A DNA stretch of 41,250 bases from Enterococcus_G camelliae (lineage in GTDB: Bacteria; Bacillota; Bacilli; Lactobacillales; Enterococcaceae), in the NCBI RefSeq assembly GCF_042685105.1, contig NZ_JBHUMO010000027.1, forward strand, positions 1-41,250. The letters run 5' to 3'. The notes beneath the pieces were generated by a model. The model saw nothing but the letters and a program-made list of their open reading frames with translations, had not been told where the DNA came from and did no database searches. A program made the position numbers and the translations under genes. Numbering within the stretch: position 1 is the stretch's first letter; each line of letters opens with the position of its first letter. Below, piece by piece: positions 7,268 to 15,276 of this stretch.

Positions 7268-8026
7268 ATGAAAAGTTTTTTTAATTGGGAACTAGTGTAT
7301 CAATACTTTCCTAAAATACTCAGTGCTTTGCCGGTTACATTAATGATCGTAACCATCGCTACACTAGTAGGTCTTGTATTGGGGAGTCTCATTGCCTTTG
7401 TACGTGTTGAGAAAATACCAATTTTATCACAGATTAGTGCAGTCTTTGTTTCATTTATTCGTGGGACACCGATTCTTGTGCAATTGTATGTGGTTTATTA
7501 TGGTATACCAACATTATTAGAAGGGGTAAATATTGATGTCTCTTCTTGGAACAAAATTTTCTTTATTTATATCACGTATGGGTTAAATACCGCGGCCTTT
7601 CAATCTGAAACAATTCGTGCAGCTATTTTAAGTGTACCAGCCACCCAAAAGGAAGCTGCTATCGCCTGTGGGTTGACGCGATTTCAAATGTATCGCAGTG
7701 TCATCTTGCCACAGATGGTACGAGTTGCTTTACCATCTTTTGGTACCACAACCGTGGCATTGCTACAAGATACCTCTCTTGCATTTACGATTGGGGTCAT
7801 CGATGTTGTAGGGAAAGCCAAAGCCATTGGTGCTGTAACCTTCCATACATTGGAAGGTTACGTTGGAGCAGCAATTATATTCATTGTTTTAAGTTTTGTA
7901 CTTGAACGAATATTTGCTTGGTTAGAAGAGCAAATGAAATTTGAGCAAGTATCAACTAAAAAAATGCGGTTGCCTTCTCTCCTTTTTTTCCAAAAAAAAG
8001 AGAAGGTGAAGACAACTTCATTATAA
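7268..8026 (+). CDS. amino acid ABC transporter permease (HisM/GlnP type), first permease
   Basis: This is a polar-amino-acid-type membrane subunit of 252 residues with five predicted transmembrane helices and the ABC coupling loop EAAIACGLTRFQ. GSLIAFVRV and SFIRGTPILVQLYVVYYG are typical of the His/Glu/Arg permease family. ATG 7268 is chosen because GAAGGAGG lies just upstream; an in-frame ATG at 7208 has no good site and its extension does not resemble family members. It begins an eight-gene run (to 14554) and would pair with the second permease at 8896. A hairpin AAAAATC/GATTTTT (7223-7246) lies in the leader. The substrate is not determined by this subunit. Confidence 0.92.
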   Translation: MKSFFNWELVYQYFPKILSALPVTLMIVTIATLVGLVLGSLIAFVRVEKIPILSQISAVFVSFIRGTPILVQLYVVYYGIPTLLEGVNIDVSSWNKIFFIYITYGLNTAAFQSETIRAAILSVPATQKEAAIACGLTRFQMYRSVILPQMVRVALPSFGTTTVALLQDTSLAFTIGVIDVVGKAKAIGAVTFHTLEGYVGAAIIFIVLSFVLERIFAWLEEQMKFEQVSTKKMRLPSLLFFQKKEKVKTTSL

Positions 8027-8052
8027 AAAAATAGGTCTTAGGGGGAAAATGT

Positions 8053-8880
8053 ATGAAAAAATCAAGAATTGTTACGGGATTAAGTGTTGCTGCCTTTTCA
8101 TTGTTATTAGCTGCTTGTGGGAGTAGCGGTGGTTCTGACTCCGATTCATCAGAAGACAGCGGAAAAGTTACAAAAATCACGGTTGCGACTGGGAATGATG
8201 CATTGCCCTATGCCTATTTAGACGAAAATGGGAAGTATGATGGCTATGATGTTGCCGTTGTAAAAGCAATTGATAAGAAATTAAAGGACTATAGCTTCAC
8301 ATTTGAAGGATCGGATTTTCCAACGACCCTCTCCAATCTTGAAAGTAACAAAGCACAAATGGCTGCTTATGAATATGAAGTCAATGATGAACGAAAAGAA
8401 AAATTTGTTTATGGTGATGTAGGTTATGTTGTTTGGGATACGTACATCTCTTATGATCCTGATAAAGGGGAAACCTACAACACTTTTGATGATTTAAAAG
8501 GAAAGAAAGTATATGTTACGACTTCGACCAACCAGGCAGCTATGGCTGAAAATTATTTAAAGGATCATCCCGATGCATTTACGCTAGTTTACGGTGAATA
8601 CAGTAATGAACAAATTGTTCAAGCATTAACTTCTGGTGCCGTTGATGCAACATTAGCACCTAAGTACCAAATTGATAATTATAATAAAACCTTTGACGTT
8701 CATTTGAAAATAGGCGATAAACCTGTTCATAATTCTGATGCATACCTCCTATTTAATAAGAAGACGGATACAAAATTAATTGAAGAAGTTAATAAAGCGT
8801 TAAAAGAATTGAAGGAAGACGGAACAATCAAAAAACTATCTGAAAAATATTTGGATGGAGATTATGTTCCCAAAGATTAA
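8053..8880 (+). CDS. amino acid ABC transporter substrate-binding lipoprotein (SBP_bac_3)
   Basis: The 275-residue protein has a lipoprotein signal (LLLAAC, lipidated Cys22), a Gly/Ser/Asp-rich linker, and then a family 3 solute-binding fold starting KITVATGNDALPYAYLDENG. NDERKEKFVYG contains the Arg that usually binds the ligand alpha-carboxylate. It should sit outside the membrane and deliver a polar or sulfur-containing amino acid to the permease pair encoded on either side. The sequence recalls the cystine and modified-cysteine binding group (TcyK/YxeM type) but also other family 3 proteins, so the ligand is open. A GGGGG site precedes the ATG. Confidence 0.92.
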   Translation: MKKSRIVTGLSVAAFSLLLAACGSSGGSDSDSSEDSGKVTKITVATGNDALPYAYLDENGKYDGYDVAVVKAIDKKLKDYSFTFEGSDFPTTLSNLESNKAQMAAYEYEVNDERKEKFVYGDVGYVVWDTYISYDPDKGETYNTFDDLKGKKVYVTTSTNQAAMAENYLKDHPDAFTLVYGEYSNEQIVQALTSGAVDATLAPKYQIDNYNKTFDVHLKIGDKPVHNSDAYLLFNKKTDTKLIEEVNKALKELKEDGTIKKLSEKYLDGDYVPKD

Positions 8881-8895
8881 GAGAGGTGAGCCAAT

Positions 8896-9606
8896 ATGAG
8901 TTTTGATTTTTCGACAATGATAAATTCTTTAAAGATTGCTAGCCACTATATAGGAACCACGCTTTTCATGGCGGGTTCCTCCTTGGTAATCGGTATTTTC
9001 TTTGGATTACTGATTGCCTTGGCAAGGCAGTATAAAATAAGAATAATTGCCCCTTTTTTCCAAATTCTTATCACATTACTGAAGGGCGTTCCAATTGTTT
9101 TGATTATATTGGCAAGTTACCTCATTGCTTCAAAAAAATTTGACACCATCGCGGAAGGAATGCATTGGTCCATTCGTTTTAAAGATTTTAATATGATCTG
9201 GATTGCTATCTTTGCTTTAAGTATTTTATCAATCATTAATAGTAGTGAAATTTTCCGGGGAGCATTTTCATCCATTAAAAAAGGACAGTTTGATGCAGCC
9301 AAGTCGCTAGGAATGACCAATTTTCAAACGATTCACAGAGTTCTTTTGCCACAGGCGTTTCCAGTGTCAGTTCCGATGTTCAGTAATTTGTTAATCACGT
9401 TGGTTAAAGCTTCAGCACTTGCATCAATGGTCAGTGTGGTAGATGTTTTCGCAGCAGCTAAAATTTCTGCTCAACAAAATTATCGCTTTTTAGAAGCCTA
9501 TATTGCTGTAGCGATTATTTACTGGATCATTAGTTTAATTATTGAAAAAGGTGCACAATTATTTGAACAACGGATGAATCGAAAGTTAAGGAGGGCTTCT
9601 TTATGA
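8896..9606 (+). CDS. amino acid ABC transporter permease, second permease
   Basis: A 236-residue HisM/GlnP-type membrane subunit with five predicted membrane helices and coupling loop FDAAKSLGMTNFQ. It should form a heterodimer with the permease at 7268, as in TcyL-TcyM or HisQ-HisM systems. AGAGGTGAG precedes the ATG, and its end overlaps the ATPase start by four bases (ATGA), indicating translational coupling. It is clearly diverged from the first permease, as expected for heterodimer partners. Confidence 0.92.
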   Translation: MSFDFSTMINSLKIASHYIGTTLFMAGSSLVIGIFFGLLIALARQYKIRIIAPFFQILITLLKGVPIVLIILASYLIASKKFDTIAEGMHWSIRFKDFNMIWIAIFALSILSIINSSEIFRGAFSSIKKGQFDAAKSLGMTNFQTIHRVLLPQAFPVSVPMFSNLLITLVKASALASMVSVVDVFAAAKISAQQNYRFLEAYIAVAIIYWIISLIIEKGAQLFEQRMNRKLRRASL

Positions 9607-10355
9607 CCATGTTGGAAGTAAGAAATTTACACAAAAAATTTGGTAAAAAAGAGGTGCTGAAAGGTATTGATATAGATGTAAACCAAGGCGAAGTAGTCGT
9701 ATTATTGGGGCCAAGTGGCTCTGGTAAAACGACTTTCCTTCGTTGTTTGAATTTTTTGGAACGTGCAGATCAAGGACAAATGACGTTGGATGAACAAGTG
9801 ATTCATGTTGAAAAAGCCAAAGAAAAAGAAATTTTGGCGCATCAACGAAAAACGGCGATGGTCTTTCAGAATTATGCCTTGTTTCAAAATAAGACAGCAA
9901 TAGAAAACATCGCGATGCCAGTGATGATGGCTCAAAAAAAATCAAAAGAAGAAGCGTTCAGTCTAGCTACTCAACTTTTGGAGCAAGTGGGGTTGTCTGA
10001 TCGGGCCAATTTTTATCCGAGTCAGATGTCAGGAGGTCAACAACAGCGGATTGGTATTGCACGAGCCTTAGCCTTAAATCCAAAGGTGATTTTGTTTGAT
10101 GAACCAACATCTGCACTGGATCCAGAATTAGTCGGACAGGTCTTAGCATTGCTTCGTGATATAGCTGAGACAGGTGCTACGATGGTCTTAGTGACACATG
10201 AGATGAAATTTGCTTATGAAGTTGCTGATAAGGTTGTCTTTATGGAAAATGGCTATGTTGTTGAACAAGGAGCGCCTCAAGAAGTATTTGAACAGACTAA
10301 AGAAGAACGAACCAAAGCATTTCTGGCTCGTTTTACCAATCAATTTGCCGTATAG
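9603..10355 (+). CDS. amino acid ABC transporter ATP-binding protein, first copy
   Basis: The 250-residue nucleotide-binding subunit has Walker A GPSGSGKT (36-43), Q-loop VFQNYALF, signature MSGGQQQR, Walker B VILFDEPTSALD and the H-loop THE. It belongs to the GlnQ/HisP group that powers polar amino acid import. GGAGGG lies 6 nt before ATG, which overlaps the preceding permease gene. A second ATPase of the same group is encoded at 12596 in the same run, so this subunit may work as a homodimer or pair with that one. Confidence 0.93.
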   Translation: MTMLEVRNLHKKFGKKEVLKGIDIDVNQGEVVVLLGPSGSGKTTFLRCLNFLERADQGQMTLDEQVIHVEKAKEKEILAHQRKTAMVFQNYALFQNKTAIENIAMPVMMAQKKSKEEAFSLATQLLEQVGLSDRANFYPSQMSGGQQQRIGIARALALNPKVILFDEPTSALDPELVGQVLALLRDIAETGATMVLVTHEMKFAYEVADKVVFMENGYVVEQGAPQEVFEQTKEERTKAFLARFTNQFAV

Positions 10356-10366
10356 GAGGAAGATAG

Positions 10367-11593
10367 ATGCACTATCAATTTGCCAATCGCATGAATCATT
10401 TAGAAGGTTCAGCTTTAAGAGAAAATGCAAAGAAAAATATGGAAGCCAAAGATGTCATTTCATTTGCTTATGGTTATCCTTCCATCGATGCTTTTCCAAT
10501 GGACACACTTAGAACCATTTCTGAACGAATGTACACCGAGTTTGATCCAGAAACTTTTCTTCAATATGGACCAAGTGAAGGCTTGCCCGAATTAAGAAAA
10601 CTAGTTAAAAAACGAATTGAAGAACAAGCAGCAATTGATAGTGATGATGAAGTGATGATTGTATCAGGATCAACGCAAGCCATGGATTTGGTTATTAAAG
10701 TCCTGTGTAATGAAGGGGATATCGTTCTTTGTGAAGAACAGACCTTTTCTGGTGCAGTCAATGCTATCAAAAGCTATGGCGCAATACCAGTTGCTGTCCC
10801 TATGAATGTTTCCGAGGAATGCCTTGATTTGGGAGCGCTAGAGGAAATTCTCGCTAATGATAGCCAACATCGAATTAAATTACTCTATCTAATCCCAACG
10901 TTTCAAAATCCGTTGGGTACTTCTATTCCCTTAGAAAAGCGAAAAGAAATTTATGCCCTTGCCAAAAAATATGGCATTCTTATCTTTGAAGATGATCCAT
11001 ATGGGGACTTGCTTTATTTTGGTGATCCGATACCAAAAATGAAGTCTTTTGATACCGATGAGCTGGTTATCTATGCAGGATCTTTTTCAAAGATATTGGC
11101 TCCGAGCACTCGTTTAGGGTTTGTTATGGCGCCACAACCTATTTTTGAAAAATTGGTTTTAGCAAAGCAAGTTTCCGATTCTCATACGAACTTTTATTGG
11201 CAAGTTCTTTTGACAGAGTTTATGGAAAACTATCATTTTGAAACACATGTCAATTACTTGAAAGAACTGTATCGCGAAAAATTAACAGTTATGTTAGCGG
11301 AATTGGCGAAGCTGCCAAGTGAGGCCATTCGCTATATCGAACCAACTGGTGGATATTTTATTTGTTGTGAATTGTCTGATGAGGTCGATGAAGAGGCTTT
11401 TTTGGATTACTTATTTGATCACAAAGTCATCGTGATTCCTGGAAATGTGATGAGTGTTGCTGGAAAAGGGTACGAGAAGTTTTTCCGCATGAATTTTACA
11501 AAACCATCCGTTGAAGAAATTCAATTAGGCATTCAACAAATGAACGAAGCCATAGAATATGCTCGTAAAGCACAAATATCGAAGGCAATTTGA
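10367..11593 (+). CDS. PLP-dependent aminotransferase, class I/II fold type I
   Basis: The 408-residue enzyme should transfer an amino group between an amino acid and a 2-oxo acid in the cytoplasm. Key residues are visible: QYGPSEGLPELR near 66-77, GSTQAMD binding the PLP phosphate, PTFQNPLG with Asn181, FEDDPYGDL with Asp210, and SFSKILAPSTRLG with Schiff-base Lys242 and phosphate-binding Arg249. It resembles the MocR/2-aminoadipate-type aminotransferase domain without a DNA-binding domain; such enzymes are often broad, acting on aromatic, branched or alpha-aminoadipate substrates. GGAGGAAG precedes the ATG, 11 bp after the ATPase gene. Being between a transporter and a hydroxyacid dehydrogenase, it most likely supplies the 2-oxo acid for the latter. 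Confidence 0.9.
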   Translation: MHYQFANRMNHLEGSALRENAKKNMEAKDVISFAYGYPSIDAFPMDTLRTISERMYTEFDPETFLQYGPSEGLPELRKLVKKRIEEQAAIDSDDEVMIVSGSTQAMDLVIKVLCNEGDIVLCEEQTFSGAVNAIKSYGAIPVAVPMNVSEECLDLGALEEILANDSQHRIKLLYLIPTFQNPLGTSIPLEKRKEIYALAKKYGILIFEDDPYGDLLYFGDPIPKMKSFDTDELVIYAGSFSKILAPSTRLGFVMAPQPIFEKLVLAKQVSDSHTNFYWQVLLTEFMENYHFETHVNYLKELYREKLTVMLAELAKLPSEAIRYIEPTGGYFICCELSDEVDEEAFLDYLFDHKVIVIPGNVMSVAGKGYEKFFRMNFTKPSVEEIQLGIQQMNEAIEYARKAQISKAI

Positions 11594-11605
11594 GGGGAGA
11601 CATGC

Positions 11606-12583
11606 ATGAAACTTATTTATTTTGGTGTAAGTGACGAAGAAGAACCGTATATTCAAAGATGGTCTTTTCTCAATAAAGTGCCAGTTACGATTCGAAAAGA
11701 ACAAATCAGCAAAGAAACCATTGCATTTGCGAAAGGGCATGATGGCATTTGTTTATATCCGAGTGCCGAGATGAGTCAAAATGAATCCTTCTATCGTACG
11801 TTACGGAGTTATGGGATGAAACAATTATCCATTAAGTCAACAGGAATTGATGGTGTGAATCTTGAATGGGCGAAAAAATATCATTTGCAAGTCACAAATG
11901 TGCCTTCCTATAGCCCGACATCCGTTGGTCATTTTGCCGTTATGGCTATATTGATGTTAGCCAGAAATCTTCCATTACGGATAAATGAACGCGATCATCT
12001 ATCTAGAAAAATAGCGATTGGGGATGAAATTCAAAGTATTACAGTCGGCATTATTGGTACTGGAAGAATTGGCATGGTTGTTGCACAAACTATCGCAGCA
12101 ATGGGAGGTAAGGTTGTTGCATACAGTCATTCACACAATCCGCAATTAGAGCCATTTGTTTCTTACCTTTCATTGGAAGAAGTTGTACAGAAATCGGATA
12201 TCATTTCCATCCATATTCCGTTAACCAAGGAATCGTATCATCTTTTTGATGATGCGTTGTTTGCTAAGATGAAACCCAATGCCAAAATTGTGAATACAGC
12301 ACGCGGGAAAATTATCAATACAGATGCACTGCTTCGTTGGCTAGCACAAGGAAATGCTGGTGGCTGTATGTTGGATACCTTGGAAAATGAAGAAGCGTAT
12401 TTTCATTTAGGACAAGAAAAAAATCCACTCTATCAACAATTGATGGCCTATCCAAATGTTTTTATCACGCCTCATATTGCTTATTACACGCAATTGGCGG
12501 TGAAAGAAATTGCGGAAACGGCATTAAATAATGCTTACGATATTTTGGAACATGGGGAATCGAGAAATACTATATCTGTGTAA
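11606..12583 (+). CDS. D-isomer-specific 2-hydroxyacid dehydrogenase
   Basis: A 325-residue NAD-dependent oxidoreductase that reversibly reduces a 2-oxo acid to a D-2-hydroxy acid. The Rossmann motif GTGRIG (Gly151, Gly153, Gly156), Arg233 in NTARG, Glu262 in LDTLENE and His290 in TPHIAYYT fit the Arg-Glu-His catalytic set; the PHIAYYT ending resembles D-lactate and D-2-hydroxyisocaproate dehydrogenases. GAGGGGAG precedes ATG 11606. Directly following the aminotransferase, it probably reduces the oxo acid made by that enzyme and regenerates NAD+. Whether the substrate is branched, aromatic or sulfur-containing cannot be read from the sequence. Confidence 0.9.
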   Translation: MKLIYFGVSDEEEPYIQRWSFLNKVPVTIRKEQISKETIAFAKGHDGICLYPSAEMSQNESFYRTLRSYGMKQLSIKSTGIDGVNLEWAKKYHLQVTNVPSYSPTSVGHFAVMAILMLARNLPLRINERDHLSRKIAIGDEIQSITVGIIGTGRIGMVVAQTIAAMGGKVVAYSHSHNPQLEPFVSYLSLEEVVQKSDIISIHIPLTKESYHLFDDALFAKMKPNAKIVNTARGKIINTDALLRWLAQGNAGGCMLDTLENEEAYFHLGQEKNPLYQQLMAYPNVFITPHIAYYTQLAVKEIAETALNNAYDILEHGESRNTISV

Positions 12584-12595
12584 GAGGTGAGCAAT

Positions 12596-13354
12596 ATGAT
12601 TGAAGCACAAGTTTTCGGACTGAAAAAGCAATTTGGGAAGAATGAGATATTAAAAGGCATTGACTTGACCGTTCAACGAGGTGAAGTTGTTTGTATTATT
12701 GGTCCAAGTGGTTCTGGGAAAACAACATTTTTACGATGCTTGAATTTACTTGAAGAACCAAATGAAGGAAGCTATCAATTGGATGACACAATGTATAATT
12801 TAGCAGGGATAGGCGCAAAACAAGCACGAGAGATTGCATTGAAAACGGCCATGGTTTTTCAATCATATGAACTATTTAGTCATATGACTATTTTAAAAAA
12901 CGTTATGGAAGGTCTTGTGACGCCTAGAAAGGTCAAAAAGAAAGAGGCCGAACAGATTGCTTTGGATGCTCTTCGTCGTGTTGGACTGGAAGATAAAAAA
13001 GACATGTACCCTATTCAGCTTTCAGGGGGGCAACAACAGCGGGTTGGCATTGCTAGGGCAATGGCTCTCACGCCAGAAATTTTGCTATTTGATGAACCAA
13101 CTTCTGCATTGGATCCTGAACTTGTTGGAGAGGTTTTAGCTGTTATGAGAAAACTTGCAGATAGTGGGCAAACGATGATTGTTGTGACGCACGAAATGCA
13201 ATTTGCGCAAGAAGTCGCAGATAAAGTGATTTTTATGGCGGATGGCTACATAGTGGAAGAAGGGTCACCCGATGACGTTTTCAATCACCCAAAAGAAGAT
13301 CGAACGAAACAATTCTTAGCCCAAGTTCGTTTCAAGGAAGTCATGTCTGCATAA
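12596..13354 (+). CDS. amino acid ABC transporter ATP-binding protein, second copy
   Basis: A second GlnQ/HisP-type ATPase of 252 residues with GPSGSGKT, VFQSYELF Q-loop, LSGGQQQR signature and LLFDEPTSALD. It is clearly related to the protein from 9603 but not a recent duplicate. ATG 12596 is preferred, since AGAGGTGAG just upstream is the ribosome-binding site and in-frame GTG 12587 lies inside that site. No further permease or binding protein accompanies it, so it may form a heterodimer with the first ATPase, or power permeases encoded elsewhere. Confidence 0.92.
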   Translation: MIEAQVFGLKKQFGKNEILKGIDLTVQRGEVVCIIGPSGSGKTTFLRCLNLLEEPNEGSYQLDDTMYNLAGIGAKQAREIALKTAMVFQSYELFSHMTILKNVMEGLVTPRKVKKKEAEQIALDALRRVGLEDKKDMYPIQLSGGQQQRVGIARAMALTPEILLFDEPTSALDPELVGEVLAVMRKLADSGQTMIVVTHEMQFAQEVADKVIFMADGYIVEEGSPDDVFNHPKEDRTKQFLAQVRFKEVMSA

Positions 13355-13363
13355 GGAGGAGAA

Positions 13364-14554
13364 ATGGAAGAAGTTCAGCGTTCAGAAAAGATTTGGTCAA
13401 AAAATTTTATCGTAACGATGCTAATCAGCACCTTTGCAACAACTGCAATCACAATGCAAATGGGTTCACTGCCCATCTATGTGACACAGCTAGGGGGCTC
13501 GAAAGCATTGTCAGGATTTATTGTTGGTATCTTAGGGCTGTCCGCATTGGTTACTCGTTTTCCTGTGGGTGTGTGGCTTGATAAATACGGACGAAAACGG
13601 CTTTTATTGGTCGGAATCTTTCTTCTGTTACTTGATTTTGGTTTATTAACACTTTACAAAACACTTCTCATACTTTTTCTTTTAAGAATGGTCCAAGGGA
13701 TTGCTAATAGCATCCAAAGTACAACAACTAGTACGATTGCAGCAGATTGTATTCCTAGTGAACATTTAGCTGAAGGTCTAGGTTACTATAGCATTGCACA
13801 GGCTTTACCTAGTGCAATTGGTCCTCTAATTGGGTTGACCATAGCTGAGAAACTAGGCTTTCAACGCTTGTTTCAATTTGCATTTGTTCTTGTGTTGATT
13901 GCTTTTTTCCTTAGTTTCTTGGTACAGGATCAGTACGTAGCTGAACAAAAAAAAACTCAGACGAATATTCCCAATCAAGAGGGTGACGAAACGCTACAAG
14001 CCATTTTTAAACGCAAAAGCATTCTCATTCCTAGTGCAATTTTATTCTTTATTTGCTTTGCAAATTCTGGTGTTGTTTCTTTTTTGGCCCAATATGCTGC
14101 TGAGAAACACATTGGTGGAGCAGGGTATTATTTTACAGTGATGTCATTGGTTATGGTTTGTGTACGTTTTGTTTTGCCAAATATTTTTGTTTATATGAAA
14201 TCGTTTGTATTGGTAGTAGCCAGTATTTTTTTAGTTGGTCTTGCCTTTTTTTTGATTGCTTGGACAACAAATTTTTGGGGCTTAATCGTTGCAGCTGTTC
14301 TTTATGGAGTGGGGTATGCAAGTTTACTGCCGATCATGAATACCATTGTTTTAGAAAATGCTGCATCGTCTGAAAGAGGAAAGGCAACAGCTATTTTTTC
14401 TGCCTCACTAGATGTTGCTTACGGTGGTGGCGTTCTTTTATGGGGTGTCGTTGCTTCGTTAACAAACTTTACAACAATGTATTTATTATGTGCAATATTT
14501 GTGATTATTAGTCTGATATTAGTAGTTATCTACAAAAAAGCATTGTCAATGTAA
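13364..14554 (+). CDS. major facilitator superfamily transporter
   Basis: The 396-residue protein has about 12 predicted membrane segments and the MFS loop motif WLDKYGRKRLL between helices 2 and 3. AAGGAGGAG precedes the ATG, nine bases after the ATPase gene, so it is in the same operon. It resembles drug/proton antiporter-type (DHA1, YfcJ/YnfM-like) members. In this context it could export the hydroxy acid product, but substrate and direction are inference. No terminator follows it before the Lrp-type gene. Confidence 0.88.
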   Translation: MEEVQRSEKIWSKNFIVTMLISTFATTAITMQMGSLPIYVTQLGGSKALSGFIVGILGLSALVTRFPVGVWLDKYGRKRLLLVGIFLLLLDFGLLTLYKTLLILFLLRMVQGIANSIQSTTTSTIAADCIPSEHLAEGLGYYSIAQALPSAIGPLIGLTIAEKLGFQRLFQFAFVLVLIAFFLSFLVQDQYVAEQKKTQTNIPNQEGDETLQAIFKRKSILIPSAILFFICFANSGVVSFLAQYAAEKHIGGAGYYFTVMSLVMVCVRFVLPNIFVYMKSFVLVVASIFLVGLAFFLIAWTTNFWGLIVAAVLYGVGYASLLPIMNTIVLENAASSERGKATAIFSASLDVAYGGGVLLWGVVASLTNFTTMYLLCAIFVIISLILVVIYKKALSM

Positions 14555-14583
14555 GAAAATATGACATAAACAACAAAAATAAC

Positions 14584-14612
14584 TTGCATCTTTTTGGATA
14601 ACTCGCTAAAAT
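14584..14612 (+). promoter_or_regulatory. promoter of the Lrp-type regulator gene
   Basis: TTGCAT (14584-14589) and TAAAAT (14607-14612) are 17 bp apart, placing a transcript start about 20 nt before the ATG. The regulator can thus be expressed independently of the transport operon upstream. Confidence 0.7.
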
Positions 14613-14634
14613 AAAAAAAAGTGAGGTGTAATGA

Positions 14635-15108
14635 ATGGATGCAATTGATCAAAATATATTAAATATTCTTCAAAAAAATGCACGTGAGACTGTGAAACAA
14701 ATGGCAGAAGAATGTTTCATTTCTTCCCCTTCCGTTTCCGTTCGGTTACAAAATTTGGAAAATCGTGGATTTATCGATTCTTACCAAGCAATGTTAAATT
14801 ATCAAAAAATTGGATTTTCTATAAAGGCGTATATCCATTGTGCGGTAAATGCAAAGGATAAACAAAACTTTTACACCTTTATCGAAGATGTGCCAAATGT
14901 GACCGAATGTGATTGCATAACTGGCGAGTATTCGATGATGTTAAGAGTATTTTTTCCCAATACAGTGGAATTAGATGAGTTCATAAATCAATTACAAAAA
15001 TTTGGAGATACCAAAACGAATATCGTCTTTTCAACACATGTCGGTCCTCGAGGGTTACAACTTTCGGAAGAAAATGTGAGTTTAAATAAAAAGCACCATA
15101 AAGAATGA
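14635..15108 (+). CDS. Lrp/AsnC family transcriptional regulator
   Basis: A 157-residue regulator with an N-terminal winged helix-turn-helix (MDAIDQNILNILQKNARETV; recognition region ISSPSVSVRLQNLENRGFI) and a C-terminal RAM ligand-binding domain from about residue 65. Lrp/AsnC proteins bind amino acids and regulate transport or metabolism genes, often their neighbours. GAGGTG lies before ATG 14635, with its own promoter, and a terminator follows. Its position right after the amino acid transport and conversion operon makes that operon its most likely target; no experimental evidence is available here. Confidence 0.92.
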   Translation: MDAIDQNILNILQKNARETVKQMAEECFISSPSVSVRLQNLENRGFIDSYQAMLNYQKIGFSIKAYIHCAVNAKDKQNFYTFIEDVPNVTECDCITGEYSMMLRVFFPNTVELDEFINQLQKFGDTKTNIVFSTHVGPRGLQLSEENVSLNKKHHKE

Positions 15109-15119
15109 TCGAAATTTCG

Positions 15120-15150
15120 AAAAAAAGCGTCCATAGCGGAGGCTTTTTTT
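15120..15150 (+). terminator. terminator after the Lrp-type gene
   Basis: An A run plus GC-TCC pairs with GGA-GC plus seven T around a short loop (AAAAAAAGC with GCTTTTTTT). It ends the amino acid operon region. Confidence 0.85.
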
Positions 15151-15198
15151 GTTTTAAGCAACTAAGTTAATCAATAATTGAAAGCGAATACATGCAAA

Positions 15199-15231
15199 AC
15201 ATTTGTTAAATGTGCTTTTTTCACCCATACT
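15199..15231 (+). promoter_or_regulatory. opuC promoter with overlapping palindrome
   Basis: TTGTTA (15203-15208) and CATACT (15226-15231) are 17 bp apart. The palindrome ACATTT-GTT-AAATGT (15199-15213) covers the -35, a position suited to a repressor. The repressor is unknown. Confidence 0.6.
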
Positions 15232-15276
15232 AAAAAGTGTAAGAATTAGTAAAATTTAAAGAAGAGGTGAAACATT

